DNA of 64,000 bases, from NCBI GenBank assembly GCA_016125085.1, contig WGMM01000016.1, forward strand, positions 35,893 to 99,892, given 5' to 3'. This DNA is from a bacterium. Lineage in GTDB: Bacteria > Planctomycetota > Planctomycetia > Isosphaerales > Isosphaeraceae. Both the position numbers and the translations under genes were made by a program. This document shows positions 8,642-17,171 of this stretch, one piece after another. The first letter of the stretch is position 1, and the number at the start of each line of letters is the position of its first letter. The notes beneath the pieces were generated by a model. The model made no database searches. It worked only from the letters and a program-made list of their open reading frames with translations, and had not been told where the DNA came from.

Positions 8642-10273
8642 TCACGGCCGTTGCCGGGCCTTCGGGTCGAACGTCTGCAACCGGTCGTTGAGTCTCAACC
8701 CCAGACCGTTCTTGTTCAGCCCCGCCGGAATCGTCAGGGCGATTTTATCGTTCGGCAGCGCGGCTGACGTCACTTTCGAAGTCGGCCGCACGCTCAGCGC
8801 CCCCATGCGGATCGTCGGCATCAGCTGCGTATTCGTCCTCGGCAGCCCGGCCGGCAGAAAGGCCCGGATGTGCACCTGATAATTCCCGGCAGGCAAAGCG
8901 CTTGCCGGCTGAAGCGTCCAGGCCCCGCTCGCGTCAGCAGTGGTCGTGGCGATCGGACGGGCGGCGTCGATACCGCTTTCGGCCGGCGACAGATAGAGCT
9001 TCAGCGTCGCGCCCGGGGCCGCGATTCCGGACCACGCCGGGCTTGCGTCGCTGGTCGTCAGCCGGTTGCGGGCCCAGTTGCCGTCGGTCGCTGCGATGGC
9101 CGTCGTTTCGAGGATCGAAGGATTCACCGGCTTTTCGCCCGTTGCATAGTCGGGCAGGGCATTGAAATAAAACCAGGTATAAACGCCGCCGCCGCCCGAG
9201 TGGGCAAGGCCGGGGCTATTGAGCTGTATATAACGTGCCGAGCCGATCACGGGCACCTGGCCCAGCAGGTTATATCGGCCGTTGTTCGAACCGTTCACGC
9301 TCACGGGAGTGCGCTGGTAGTAGACATCGGCCTCGTCGATCGAGTCGGGCACGCGCACCACCGGGTCGCGGGCGTTGCCCTTGTACCAGGCGATGACAGT
9401 CTTCGTCATCCAGCCGAAAAAGCCGCCAGGGATGCTTTCGTCGTTGTTGGGGGCTTCCGGATTGGCCGCGTGGGGGTCCAGCAGGGTCATTCGCGAATAG
9501 CCTTCGCGAATGCCGGCCGTCTCATGCTTTTTCATCCAGATCGCGGCCTGCGAAACGACCACGGTGCCCTGGCTGTGGGCGATGTAGTCGACGTCCACAT
9601 AAGCCCCGGCCGGGAAGTTCGCGGCTTCCTGCAGGATCCGCCCGCCAAGCCTCGGGGCCTGTTTCGCGGCGGCGCCGGGCGTGCGGCTGGCATTGGCCCA
9701 GTTGAAGGGAATGACGGCGTCATAACCATAAGACTGAAGCCGGTGGCCGATCTTGGCCTCCCACATCGGGATATTGTAGCTGGAGCCCTGAATGCCGCCG
9801 TGGCTCACCGCCGCGATGGTGTATTTGCGGAATTGGCCGATATTGTCGGTGAAGACGGTCTCGACGGCCGAGCCGGAAACCTGGCCGACGACGAACACCC
9901 AAGGCCGCGACGGATCCGGCCGGAACGCTTCGCCCAGGTCGAACGTCTGCGTGTGAGCTCCAAGGGCTCGCGCGCTGGCGTCGGTCAGATCGAACTGACC
10001 GAGGAGTTTGTCGGTCGCGTCGAATGTCGCATCAGCGGACCGGTAAACACGAAAGTCGAGCGACGTCGTCGGTACCGGCTGGGCCGAGATGTCGTAACTG
10101 ACACGCACGAGCCCGCCATCGACCGGCGCGAAATCCTGGATGGAGAGCACGTTCACGTCCGCCGCCATCATCAGGCGCGGTTCGAGCATGGAACCTGCTT
10201 CGATACCGACGGTAGGCCGCAGGTCGTTACGCTGCCGGGTCGATCGCTGTCGGGAACGGCTCGATTTTGCCAT
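8642..10273 (-). CDS. LEPR-type surface alpha/beta-hydrolase (lipase-like)
   Basis: A 543-residue protein with two recognisable parts. Near the N-terminus LEPRLMMAA (residues 30-38) matches the LEPR-type motif found just inside very large exported planctomycete proteins. The central domain is an alpha/beta hydrolase: VAVSHGGIQGSS resembles an oxyanion strand, and YIAHSQGTVV supplies the nucleophile elbow (Ser234 in AHSQG). The C-terminal ~150 residues form an Ig-like or bacterial big domain (SGIAAPGATLKLYL, then DASGAWTLQPASALPAGNY). The ATG at 10273 is used because it gives a basic N-terminus leading into LEPR; an upstream extension to 10360 is less likely. The substrate is unknown; a cell-surface ester hydrolase is the best guess. 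Confidence 0.7.
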   Translation of the reverse strand: MAKSSRSRQRSTRQRNDLRPTVGIEAGSMLEPRLMMAADVNVLSIQDFAPVDGGLVRVSYDISAQPVPTTSLDFRVYRSADATFDATDKLLGQFDLTDASARALGAHTQTFDLGEAFRPDPSRPWVFVVGQVSGSAVETVFTDNIGQFRKYTIAAVSHGGIQGSSYNIPMWEAKIGHRLQSYGYDAVIPFNWANASRTPGAAAKQAPRLGGRILQEAANFPAGAYVDVDYIAHSQGTVVVSQAAIWMKKHETAGIREGYSRMTLLDPHAANPEAPNNDESIPGGFFGWMTKTVIAWYKGNARDPVVRVPDSIDEADVYYQRTPVSVNGSNNGRYNLLGQVPVIGSARYIQLNSPGLAHSGGGGVYTWFYFNALPDYATGEKPVNPSILETTAIAATDGNWARNRLTTSDASPAWSGIAAPGATLKLYLSPAESGIDAARPIATTTADASGAWTLQPASALPAGNYQVHIRAFLPAGLPRTNTQLMPTIRMGALSVRPTSKVTSAALPNDKIALTIPAGLNKNGLGLRLNDRLQTFDPKARQRP

Positions 10274-10481
10274 CTTGGGCTTCGTCCTGCTTTCCGGGGC
10301 TTCGCGCGAACGCCCCTGCCGCATTTCGGCGCCGATCCGTCGACGCTCGTCATCCAGCATCGACGACTTGGGCCCCTGGCACGACCGAATCCGGGCGCGT
10401 TGCGAAGAGCCCCATGCCGGATCGTCGGATCATGCCGGTCATGCCGCCTCGTTGGATCGATTCTGTGAAGCGGCGAACAAA

Positions 10482-10511
10482 TTGACACGAATACACGATG
10501 TCGTGTATAAG
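10482..10511 (+). promoter_or_regulatory. Promoter of the arsenic operon with ArsR operator
   Basis: A -35 box TTGACA (10482-10487) and a -10 box TATAAG (10506-10511) are separated by 18 bases. The spacer and -10 are covered by a perfect inverted repeat, ATACACGA at 10491-10498 and TCGTGTAT at 10501-10508 with a 2-base centre. This is where an ArsR/SmtB repressor would block RNA polymerase. The adjacent arsR starts at 10530, behind a GAGAGGAG ribosome-binding site. Autoregulation is inferred from position. Confidence 0.8.
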
Positions 10512-10529
10512 TGAAGAGAGGAGACGAGC

Positions 10530-10955
10530 ATGACCGAGATTCAACTGCAGAACGTCGATCCGCCCGCCACGCAATCGGCTGATGCCTGCTGCGTCAGGCC
10601 GCCGCTAGCGGAGAGGCCGCTCCTCGGGTTCGTCGATGCCGTCAAGGTCATGGCCCTTTTCAAGGTGCTTTCGAACGATACGCGCATCCGGATCCTCCAC
10701 CACATCATCCGAAGTGGCGAAGCTTCGGTGACTGACATCGCGAAAACCCTCGGAATGAAGCCTCAGGCGATATCGAATCAGCTCATGCGACTTTCCGACA
10801 CGCGCATGCTCAAGTCCAGGCGCGATGGTAACAACGTCTTTTACAGGGTCGAAAACTGCTGCGTCGCCCCATTGCTCGATCTCGCCTTATGCCTGATGGA
10901 GAATGGGTCGCCGGATCGAACGGCCGAAGGAGCCTCCAATGCCCAGCCCGATTGA
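10530..10955 (+). CDS. arsR: ArsR/SmtB-family metalloregulatory repressor
   Basis: A 141-residue winged-helix repressor. The ArsR core runs from [16 protein letters not shown] through the helix-turn-helix ([20 protein letters not shown]) to the wing ([14 protein letters not shown]). Candidate metal ligands are the Cys20-Cys21 pair near the N-terminus, the Cys110-Cys111 pair after the wing and Cys121 in the last helix; the ELCVC motif of classical E. coli ArsR is absent, so metal binding must use a different Cys set. It is the first gene of an operon: the next start, arsM at 10939, overlaps its 3' end by 17 bases. The ligand is taken as arsenite from the downstream genes. Confidence 0.9.
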   Translation: MTEIQLQNVDPPATQSADACCVRPPLAERPLLGFVDAVKVMALFKVLSNDTRIRILHHIIRSGEASVTDIAKTLGMKPQAISNQLMRLSDTRMLKSRRDGNNVFYRVENCCVAPLLDLALCLMENGSPDRTAEGASNAQPD

Positions 10956-11808
10956 AGAAGCCGTGCGCCAGAAATACGGTGCTGCCGCCGCAAGTTCGCT
11001 TTCGAACGAGCATGAAGGTGTCCGAAGTGTCGCCGAGGCTTTCGGCTATACGCCCGAAGAACTGGCCAGCATCCCGGCCGAGGCCAATCTGGGGCTCTCG
11101 TGCGGCAACCCCACGGCGACCGCGAATCTCAGGCCCGGAGAGGTCGTCGTCGATCTCGGCTCGGGCGGCGGCCTGGATGTCTTCCTGGCCGCGAAAAAGG
11201 TCGGACCGGCCGGCAAGGCCATCGGTATCGACATGACCCCTGAAATGCTCGCCAGGGCTCGGGAAAACGCCAGCCGGCAAGGGCTCGACAATGTCGAATT
11301 TCTTGAAGCCAACATCGAAAATCTGCCGCTTCCGGATGCGTCGGTCGATTGCGTCATTTCGAATTGCGTAATCAATCTCGCTTCCGACAAGAACGCTGTG
11401 TTTCGGGAGATCGCCCGTGTTCTGAAGCCTGGCGGCCGTGTGGCCGTTTCCGACATCGCTCTCAAAAAGCCTCTTCCGCCGGAACTCGCGAATGACATGC
11501 TGGCCTATGTCGGTTGCATCGCCGGTGCCATTTCGATCGAGAATTATGTCGCAGGCCTGAAAGCCGCCGGATTTTTCGATGTGCAGGTCATCGACACGAA
11601 GCGGGACTTGAATGCTTACGCGAAAGTCGAAAACCAGGCCGCGTGTTGTTCTCCGCCGGCGCAAGTGCAATCGACGGGGCTGGAACTGATCGCCGATTCC
11701 TGCTGTTCCACTGAGAAAACGGTTCACGAAGACCTCATCGAACTGCTGAAAAAGTACGACGTGAACGATTACGCCGCAAGCGTTCAGGTCTTCGCCCTCA
11801 AGCCCTGA
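10939..11808 (+). CDS. arsM: Arsenite S-adenosylmethionine methyltransferase
   Basis: A 289-residue cytosolic methyltransferase that would convert As(III) to methylated arsenicals. The SAM-binding motif [10 protein letters not shown] spans residues ~71-80 and [10 protein letters not shown] follows. Cys55 (LGLSCGNP) and Cys193 (YVGCIAGA) occupy the positions of conserved As(III)-binding cysteines in the ArsM family, and further pairs lie at Cys236-237 and Cys255-256. The start at 10939 has a GAAGGAG element and overlaps arsR, which supports translational coupling; an in-frame ATG at 10903 lies inside arsR and is less likely. Length is normal for bacterial ArsM. Confidence 0.92.
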   Translation: MPSPIEEAVRQKYGAAAASSLSNEHEGVRSVAEAFGYTPEELASIPAEANLGLSCGNPTATANLRPGEVVVDLGSGGGLDVFLAAKKVGPAGKAIGIDMTPEMLARARENASRQGLDNVEFLEANIENLPLPDASVDCVISNCVINLASDKNAVFREIARVLKPGGRVAVSDIALKKPLPPELANDMLAYVGCIAGAISIENYVAGLKAAGFFDVQVIDTKRDLNAYAKVENQAACCSPPAQVQSTGLELIADSCCSTEKTVHEDLIELLKKYDVNDYAASVQVFALKP

Positions 11809-11834
11809 CGATTCGGAGTTCGATTCGAAATACC

Positions 11835-12812
11835 ATGCGAATTCTGATCTCGCTCGCAGTCTTCGGTGCCATTTCCGTCACGCCCGATGTCGGACCGTTC
11901 GTCAGGCTGCTCTGGCTCGTGCAGGAAAATGGAACCCCCGAGGCCCGGAACCCTGCGAACGATTCGAAACTGAAAGCGACGCTTATGAAAGCTCTTTCGA
12001 AAGACGGAGTCGTGGCTCGCGAAGAACTCGGAGGCTTTATGGATCCTGAAAGTTTCGAAAAAGTCGCGGGGGCCGACGGCGTGATCGATCCCGCCGAGCT
12101 GGCGCAAGCCCTGGAAAGCTCGACGCCCGAGAGCCGAACGAAGCTGCATCCGAAACTTCGGGATCATGCTTCATTCCTCACCACGACGTTCGACCGTATC
12201 GATCCTGTGCATCGCGATGCCGGCGACAAGCTCGCTCACTGGATCGCGGCGAATTTCAGGGAGGGGCAACCGCTCGATGTCATCGTGGTATGTACCGGGA
12301 ATTCCCGCCGGAGCATTCTCGGCTCATCGATGGGCAATCTGGCCGCGGCTTACTATGGGCTGCCGGAAATTCGATTTCATAGCGGCGGGACCGATCCGAC
12401 GGCTTTCGATTCCAGGACCGTGGCGACTCTGAAAGCGATCGGTTTCGGAATCGAACCGACCGGCCAGGAAGCACCGAGGGGCGAACCGGATACGGCGAAT
12501 CCTGCATATCGCATCAGCTGGGCTGAAGGCTTCGAAACGCTGGAATTTTCGAAGCATTATGCGGATGTCTCGAATCCGCAAACGGGCTTTGTGGCGGTGA
12601 TGGTCTGTTCCGAAGCTGATGAAGGCTGCCCGGTCGTGAAAGGCGCTTCGCTCCGGCTTTCGATGCCTTTTCACGACCCCAAAACCTACGACGGTGGAGC
12701 GTTCGAATCTGCGAAATACGCCGAGCGCCGCGACGACATCGGCCGGGTCATGCTTTCCGTGATGCTTCAGGCCCGAAGGGCAATCGATTCGAAATCGAAG
12801 AAGACTTCGTAA
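11835..12812 (+). CDS. ArsC-like arsenate reductase (LMW-PTPase fold) with N-terminal extension
   Basis: A 325-residue protein whose C-terminal ~175 residues have the low-molecular-weight phosphatase fold. The P-loop VVCTGNSRRS (CX5R: Cys153, Arg159) is followed by MVCSEADEGCP, whose Cys258 and Cys265 are seven apart like the redox pair of thioredoxin-coupled arsenate reductases, and by FHDPK (Asp281), the usual acid. This supports reduction of As(V) to As(III). Residues 1-33 are hydrophobic and could be an uncleaved or weak signal, and residues 41-125 form an extra helical region with EF-hand-like but ligand-poor loops. It starts 26 bases after arsM, so it is third in the operon. Similar proteins occur in Bacteroidetes ars operons, labelled protein-tyrosine-phosphatase. 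Confidence 0.82.
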   Translation: MRILISLAVFGAISVTPDVGPFVRLLWLVQENGTPEARNPANDSKLKATLMKALSKDGVVAREELGGFMDPESFEKVAGADGVIDPAELAQALESSTPESRTKLHPKLRDHASFLTTTFDRIDPVHRDAGDKLAHWIAANFREGQPLDVIVVCTGNSRRSILGSSMGNLAAAYYGLPEIRFHSGGTDPTAFDSRTVATLKAIGFGIEPTGQEAPRGEPDTANPAYRISWAEGFETLEFSKHYADVSNPQTGFVAVMVCSEADEGCPVVKGASLRLSMPFHDPKTYDGGAFESAKYAERRDDIGRVMLSVMLQARRAIDSKSKKTS

Positions 12813-12989
12813 AGAATCGGCAATGTGCTTCGTCAACGCCTGAGAAACGACTGGTTTTGACTCTCCGAATCTGATAAACAAGGGAATCGCACGAGTCCTG
12901 CCAGCTCCCGCGGCTCTCCCTCTCATTCCGGGCACCTGCGATTCGCCCGACGTGCCGTCGCGGCCCACCTCAATCAGGAATCCCCAACG

Positions 12990-15563
12990 ATGTCATCGGA
13001 TACGATGAACCCGAAACCCTTCGTTCTGGTCGCCGCCAGCCTTATGCTCGGCTCGGTGGCGATCGCGGCCGCTCTTGTGAATCAGCCCCGCATGGGACGG
13101 CAGCCTGACGGTTCTTTCGTCGTCAGCACGGGTCAGCGGATCGAGGCCGACGGCAAAGCATTCACCGGCCGCCCCAGCGACCTGGCCATGCACCCATCCG
13201 GCAAGTTCTACGCCGTGCTGGGCCGCAACCGCGTGTTCCTGGGCACCGGGGAAAAGGTCGACGAATCGGCGGGCATCAGCCTCGGATCGAACGCCGGCTT
13301 TCACGGCCTCGTGTGGTCGCCGGACGGCAAGACGCTTTACGCATCCACTCAAAAGGGCCATATCCAGAGCTTTTCGCTCTCCGATGACGGCAAGTCGCTC
13401 GTGGCAGGCAAGGTTATCCCGATCGTCGGCCCCGACGTGAAAGAAAACCCGGTGCCCGGCGGTTTCGACATTTCCGCCGACGGCAAAACGCTTTACGTCG
13501 TCTCGGCCGAACGCAACACTGCTTCGCAGATCGACGTGTCCGCCGATCCGCCGAAGATCGTGCGGGAATTCCCTGTGGAGAACGTGCCCTTCGAAGCGAA
13601 GCTCACGCCCGACGGCAAGCGGCTTCTCGTTTCGAACTGGGGCGGGCCGCTGGCCAAGCCGGGCGACCGTACAGGCAAAAGCCACAAGCAGGATGTCGTC
13701 GTGAACGAACGTCAGTCGGTCGCGACGGGCACCGTCAGCCTGATCGACCTGGCCACCGGCTCGACGAAAAGCGTGACCGTCGGCGTGCATCCGACCGCTT
13801 TCGCATTCCACGGCGGCAAGGCTTATGTGGCGAATGCCATGAGCGACTCTGTCAGCGAGATCGACCTGGCGACCGACACCGTCGCCCGCACCTTCGAAAT
13901 GCGATACAAGGGCGAACGGCTGCTGGGCGCCATGCCGAATGCCCTTGGCGTGGCGGGCGGCAAGCTGTTTGTGGCCGATGGCGGCGACAACGCCCTGGCC
14001 GAGATCGACCTCGCCTCCGGCGAGTTGCTGGGCTTCCGGCCTGTCGGCTATTTCCCGCTGGCCATCGGTTTTTCCGAAGATGCCCGAACGGCCTTCGTGC
14101 TCAATTCCAAGGGGAATGGCTCGGTGGCGCGGACGACCCTTGGCCGGGCCGGCAACGCCCACGACTTTCAGGGCACTGTCAGCGTCGTCGACCTGAACCG
14201 CCCGATCGCGGCCGAAACCGAAAAAGTCGCCGCCAATAACCGCTGGGGGCAGACTCCCCGCAAGCCCGCCCTGAAGGTGTACGAAGGTGCCATTGAGCAC
14301 GTGATTTACATCATCAAGGAAAACCGGACGTACGACGAAGTCTTCGGCGACTTGCCTCAGGGCAACGGAGACCCGACCCTGGCAAGCCTGGGGGCGAAAG
14401 TCATGCCCAATCACCGCAAGCTGGCTTCCGAATTCACGTTGTTCGACAATGCCTACGTCTCCGGAACGAACTCCGCCGATGGCCATGCCTGGAGCACCCA
14501 GGCCATGGCGACGGAGTACCTGGAACACTTTTACGTCGGATACTCGCGGACTTATCCGGACGACGCCATCGACGCCATGGCGATCTCTTCCGCGGGAGCA
14601 CTCTGGGATAATGTCCTGGACCACGGCAAGACGCTGCGGATGTACGGTGAAGCCTGCGACGACGACCAGAATCGCGTCGAACCCGCCCCCAAAGACTGGT
14701 TCGAAGTCTGGGAAGACCGCGAAAAGAAAACCGGCAAGTTCAAATTCCTGGCTTTTCCGTCCATCCCCCGGCTCAAGCCTTACACGCACCCGAATTACAT
14801 GTACTGGCCGCTCTGGCAGAGCGATCAGGACCGGGCCGACAAGTTCATCGCCGAATACGAACAGTTCAGCCGCGAGAACAAGGTGCCCAATCTCATGATC
14901 CTGAGCCTGCCGTGCGACCACGCCGAAGGGCTCAACCCCAAATACCCGACGCCCCGGGCCATGATGGCCGACAACGACCTTGCCCTCGGCCGGATCGTGG
15001 AAGCCGTCAGCAAAAGCCCGCAGTGGGCGAAGACGTGCATCATGGTGATCGAAGACGACGCCCAGGCCGGCCCGGACCACGTGGACGGCCACCGCACGCC
15101 GTATCTGGTGATCAGCCCCTACACGAAGCGTGGTTATGTCGATTCGACTTTCCATACGACGACGAGCATGATCCGCTCCATCGAGCTGATGCTCGGCCTG
15201 CCGGCCATGAACCGGTTCGACGCCATGGCCTTCCCGCTGGAGGCCTGCTTCACCGATCTGCCTGACATGAAGCCTTATCAGTCCGTGCCGAATCAAATCG
15301 CGCTCGACGAACGCAACCCGAGCGGCAAGAAGATGACGGCCCTGGACAAATACTGGCAGGAAAAAACGCTGGAGCTTGACTGGAGCCACATCGACGCCCC
15401 TGACCCCTACTGGCTCAACCGGATCAACTGGTACAGCGTCTACGGCGACACGCGCCCCTATCCCGGCCGACCCGGCGAAGAGCCTGGCATGTTCGAGGAA
15501 GAGGAAGAGCGTGAAGAAGAAGAACGCCGCCGGGCCGGTCTGGCCGACGACGACGACGATTGA
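12990..15563 (+). CDS. YncE-like beta-propeller / phosphoesterase fusion
   Basis: An 857-residue exported protein. After a signal helix (residues ~8-30) the first ~420 residues are a YncE-like beta-propeller with repeated blades (SLIDLATGSTKSVTVGVHPT, then SEIDLATDTVARTF). From about residue 430 it becomes a phosphoesterase of the PF04185 / alkaline phosphatase superfamily: EHVIYIIKENRTYDEVFGD and YVSGTNSADGHAWS carry the metal-binding and nucleophile regions, and MVIEDDAQAGPDHVDGHR the distal metal site. The last ~25 residues are strikingly acidic (runs of Glu, then DDDDD). Bifunctional YncE/phosphatase proteins are known in planctomycetes; the substrate is unknown. Confidence 0.85.
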   Translation: MSSDTMNPKPFVLVAASLMLGSVAIAAALVNQPRMGRQPDGSFVVSTGQRIEADGKAFTGRPSDLAMHPSGKFYAVLGRNRVFLGTGEKVDESAGISLGSNAGFHGLVWSPDGKTLYASTQKGHIQSFSLSDDGKSLVAGKVIPIVGPDVKENPVPGGFDISADGKTLYVVSAERNTASQIDVSADPPKIVREFPVENVPFEAKLTPDGKRLLVSNWGGPLAKPGDRTGKSHKQDVVVNERQSVATGTVSLIDLATGSTKSVTVGVHPTAFAFHGGKAYVANAMSDSVSEIDLATDTVARTFEMRYKGERLLGAMPNALGVAGGKLFVADGGDNALAEIDLASGELLGFRPVGYFPLAIGFSEDARTAFVLNSKGNGSVARTTLGRAGNAHDFQGTVSVVDLNRPIAAETEKVAANNRWGQTPRKPALKVYEGAIEHVIYIIKENRTYDEVFGDLPQGNGDPTLASLGAKVMPNHRKLASEFTLFDNAYVSGTNSADGHAWSTQAMATEYLEHFYVGYSRTYPDDAIDAMAISSAGALWDNVLDHGKTLRMYGEACDDDQNRVEPAPKDWFEVWEDREKKTGKFKFLAFPSIPRLKPYTHPNYMYWPLWQSDQDRADKFIAEYEQFSRENKVPNLMILSLPCDHAEGLNPKYPTPRAMMADNDLALGRIVEAVSKSPQWAKTCIMVIEDDAQAGPDHVDGHRTPYLVISPYTKRGYVDSTFHTTTSMIRSIELMLGLPAMNRFDAMAFPLEACFTDLPDMKPYQSVPNQIALDERNPSGKKMTALDKYWQEKTLELDWSHIDAPDPYWLNRINWYSVYGDTRPYPGRPGEEPGMFEEEEEREEEERRRAGLADDDDD

Positions 15564-15686
15564 ACCGGTTTCGTCGCAGCCTTCTCCGTTCGGTTCGAAA
15601 CGAGCCGGACGGGGAAGGGCGACTGACGGATTCGAAAGGTATTTCTCGTTCGAATGCGGGTCGGATAGAATCGAAGAAGATTCGAT

Positions 15687-15935
15687 ATGTCGCGAAGAGA
15701 TACGTCAATGGCGCACGAGATCGGCAAGGTCGAACGCGGCGGGAAAGTCTGGACGATCCGCAAGGTGCATGTGACCGAAACGGATGAAGAGGATTTTCGT
15801 TTCTGGTATCTTGGAATGACCCCCGAAGAGCGGATCCTTGCCGTGGCCGATTGTACGGAAAGCTGCCTGAAGGCAAGGGGTCTCGATGGCCTGCCAGGAC
15901 TACGAAGAGTTTATCGCCGCATTAAATGCAAATGA
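15687..15935 (+). CDS. Small protein paired with a nucleotidyltransferase
   Basis: An 82-residue protein whose 3' end overlaps the downstream nucleotidyltransferase by 50 bases in another frame. It contains TPEERILAV and ends LPGLRRVYRRIK, the pattern of small proteins that commonly precede DUF6036-type nucleotidyltransferases (TPEERL with a Leu-Arg-Val-Tyr end). An in-frame ATG at 15708 (MAHEIGK) is an alternative start. The overlap implies tight coupling. The family's role is not established; toxin-antitoxin-like pairing is a hypothesis from architecture. Confidence 0.65.
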   Translation: MSRRDTSMAHEIGKVERGGKVWTIRKVHVTETDEEDFRFWYLGMTPEERILAVADCTESCLKARGLDGLPGLRRVYRRIKCK

Positions 15936-16365
15936 GGTGAAATATCTGATCGTCGGAGCGCACGCGGTAGCCGCTTATGGTCGACCTCGTGCGACGAAGG
16001 ATCTCGATGTATTCCTCGACCATACTCCGGAGAATGCGGAACGCATCGTTCAGGCGATCCGCCAGTTTTTCGGGGGAACCGACCTGGGTTTTCGCGAGTC
16101 GGACTTCCTCGATCTCCAGTGGCATATTCAGCTGGGCGTAGCCCCCACCCGGATCGATTTGCTCGCGAAAATCGACGGGATTGAGGAATTCGCCGTCGTA
16201 TGGAAGAATCGTAATGAACTGAATTTCGGTTCGGTTCCCTGTCATTTCATTAGCGAAACCGATCTGATCGTCAACAAAAAAGCGTCCGGTCGGGCTCAGG
16301 ATCTCGCCGATGTCAAAGCTCTCGAAAAAATCCGCGCACTGAAGGCGAAACGAAAAACGACCTGA
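15886..16365 (+). CDS. DUF6036/AbiEii-type nucleotidyltransferase
   Basis: A 159-residue minimal nucleotidyltransferase. The N-terminus (EFIAALNANEVKYLIVGAHA) and the metal-binding motif ATKDLDVFLD (D-x-D) match the family; the usual Gly-Gly or Gly-Ser before the helix is Gly-Ala. The C-terminal KASGRAQDLADVKAL is the conserved K-x-x-R-x-x-D-x-x-D stretch. The ATG at 15886 lies inside the 3' end of the upstream small gene, and this N-terminus fits the family. Related enzymes occur in toxin-antitoxin and abortive-infection pairs, but no HEPN gene is present here. Confidence 0.8.
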   Translation: MACQDYEEFIAALNANEVKYLIVGAHAVAAYGRPRATKDLDVFLDHTPENAERIVQAIRQFFGGTDLGFRESDFLDLQWHIQLGVAPTRIDLLAKIDGIEEFAVVWKNRNELNFGSVPCHFISETDLIVNKKASGRAQDLADVKALEKIRALKAKRKTT

Positions 16366-16424
16366 GACCTTGCGGACTCAGATCGTCGAAATTGCGACCT
16401 CGAAATCGGGCGGCTGTCAGGAAA

Positions 16425-17171
16425 TCACTTGAGGACTTCGAGCAGCTCGACTTCGAAGATCAGGGTGCTGTTGGGGGCGATGATGCTGCCGGGAGGGGCT
16501 TGCTCACCGTAGGCCAGGTTGGCCGGGATGAAGAGCTTGTACTTCGAGCCGGCGGGCATGAGCTGGAGGGCTTCGGTCCAGCCCTGGATCACGCCGTTGA
16601 CGGGGAACTCGGCCGGTTCGCCGCGCTTGTACGAGCTGTCGAACTCACGACCGTCGATCAGTGTGCCGCGGTAGTGGGTCCGCACGTTGCTGGAAGCGGT
16701 CGGCTTGGGGCCGGTGCCTTGCTTGAGGACCTGGTACTGCAGGCCGCTGGGCAGCGTCTTCACGCCTTCCTTCTTGGCGTTTTCGGCCAGAAAGGTCTTG
16801 CCGGCGGTCATGTTCTTGGACGATTCGGCCTTGGCCATTTCGGCCCGCTTGGTCGTCAGTTCCTTCTGGAAGGCCGTAAGGATCGCCTGCATTTCCTCAG
16901 GCGTCATGGTCGGGGCCGTTTCGCTCAGGCCGTCCTTGATGCCTTTGGCGAATTCTTCGGCGTCGATCTCGACACCCTGAGCTTTCAGGCTCTGGCTGAT
17001 GTTCAGACCCAGGGCATAGCTGGCTTTGTTCTTCAATTCGGCTCCAGTCGGAACGGCAGCGGTTTTGGCCGCGGCGTTCTTTTTCGTATCCTGTGCGTAG
17101 GCACCGATCGACATCAACAAGGCAAGGCTCGTGGCTTTGACGAGGATGCCCGGCATTTTGGGGAAGGACAC
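16425..17171 (-). CDS. FKBP-type peptidyl-prolyl cis-trans isomerase, exported
   Basis: A 248-residue exported foldase. The N-terminus is a signal peptide ending near AYAQ, followed by a helical FKBP_N dimerisation region (ALGLNISQSLKAQGVEIDAE) and a C-terminal FKBP catalytic domain (YRGTLIDGREFDSSYKRGEP, then VIQGWTEALQLMPAGSKYKL and IPANLAYGEQAPPGSI). This is the FkpA/Mip arrangement, for proline isomerisation in the periplasm. The GTG at 17171 is preferred because AGAGGA stands seven bases upstream; an ATG at 17156 is an alternative. A longer frame to 17261 would hide the signal peptide. It converges on the nucleotidyltransferase gene. Confidence 0.92.
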   Translation of the reverse strand: MSFPKMPGILVKATSLALLMSIGAYAQDTKKNAAAKTAAVPTGAELKNKASYALGLNISQSLKAQGVEIDAEEFAKGIKDGLSETAPTMTPEEMQAILTAFQKELTTKRAEMAKAESSKNMTAGKTFLAENAKKEGVKTLPSGLQYQVLKQGTGPKPTASSNVRTHYRGTLIDGREFDSSYKRGEPAEFPVNGVIQGWTEALQLMPAGSKYKLFIPANLAYGEQAPPGSIIAPNSTLIFEVELLEVLK

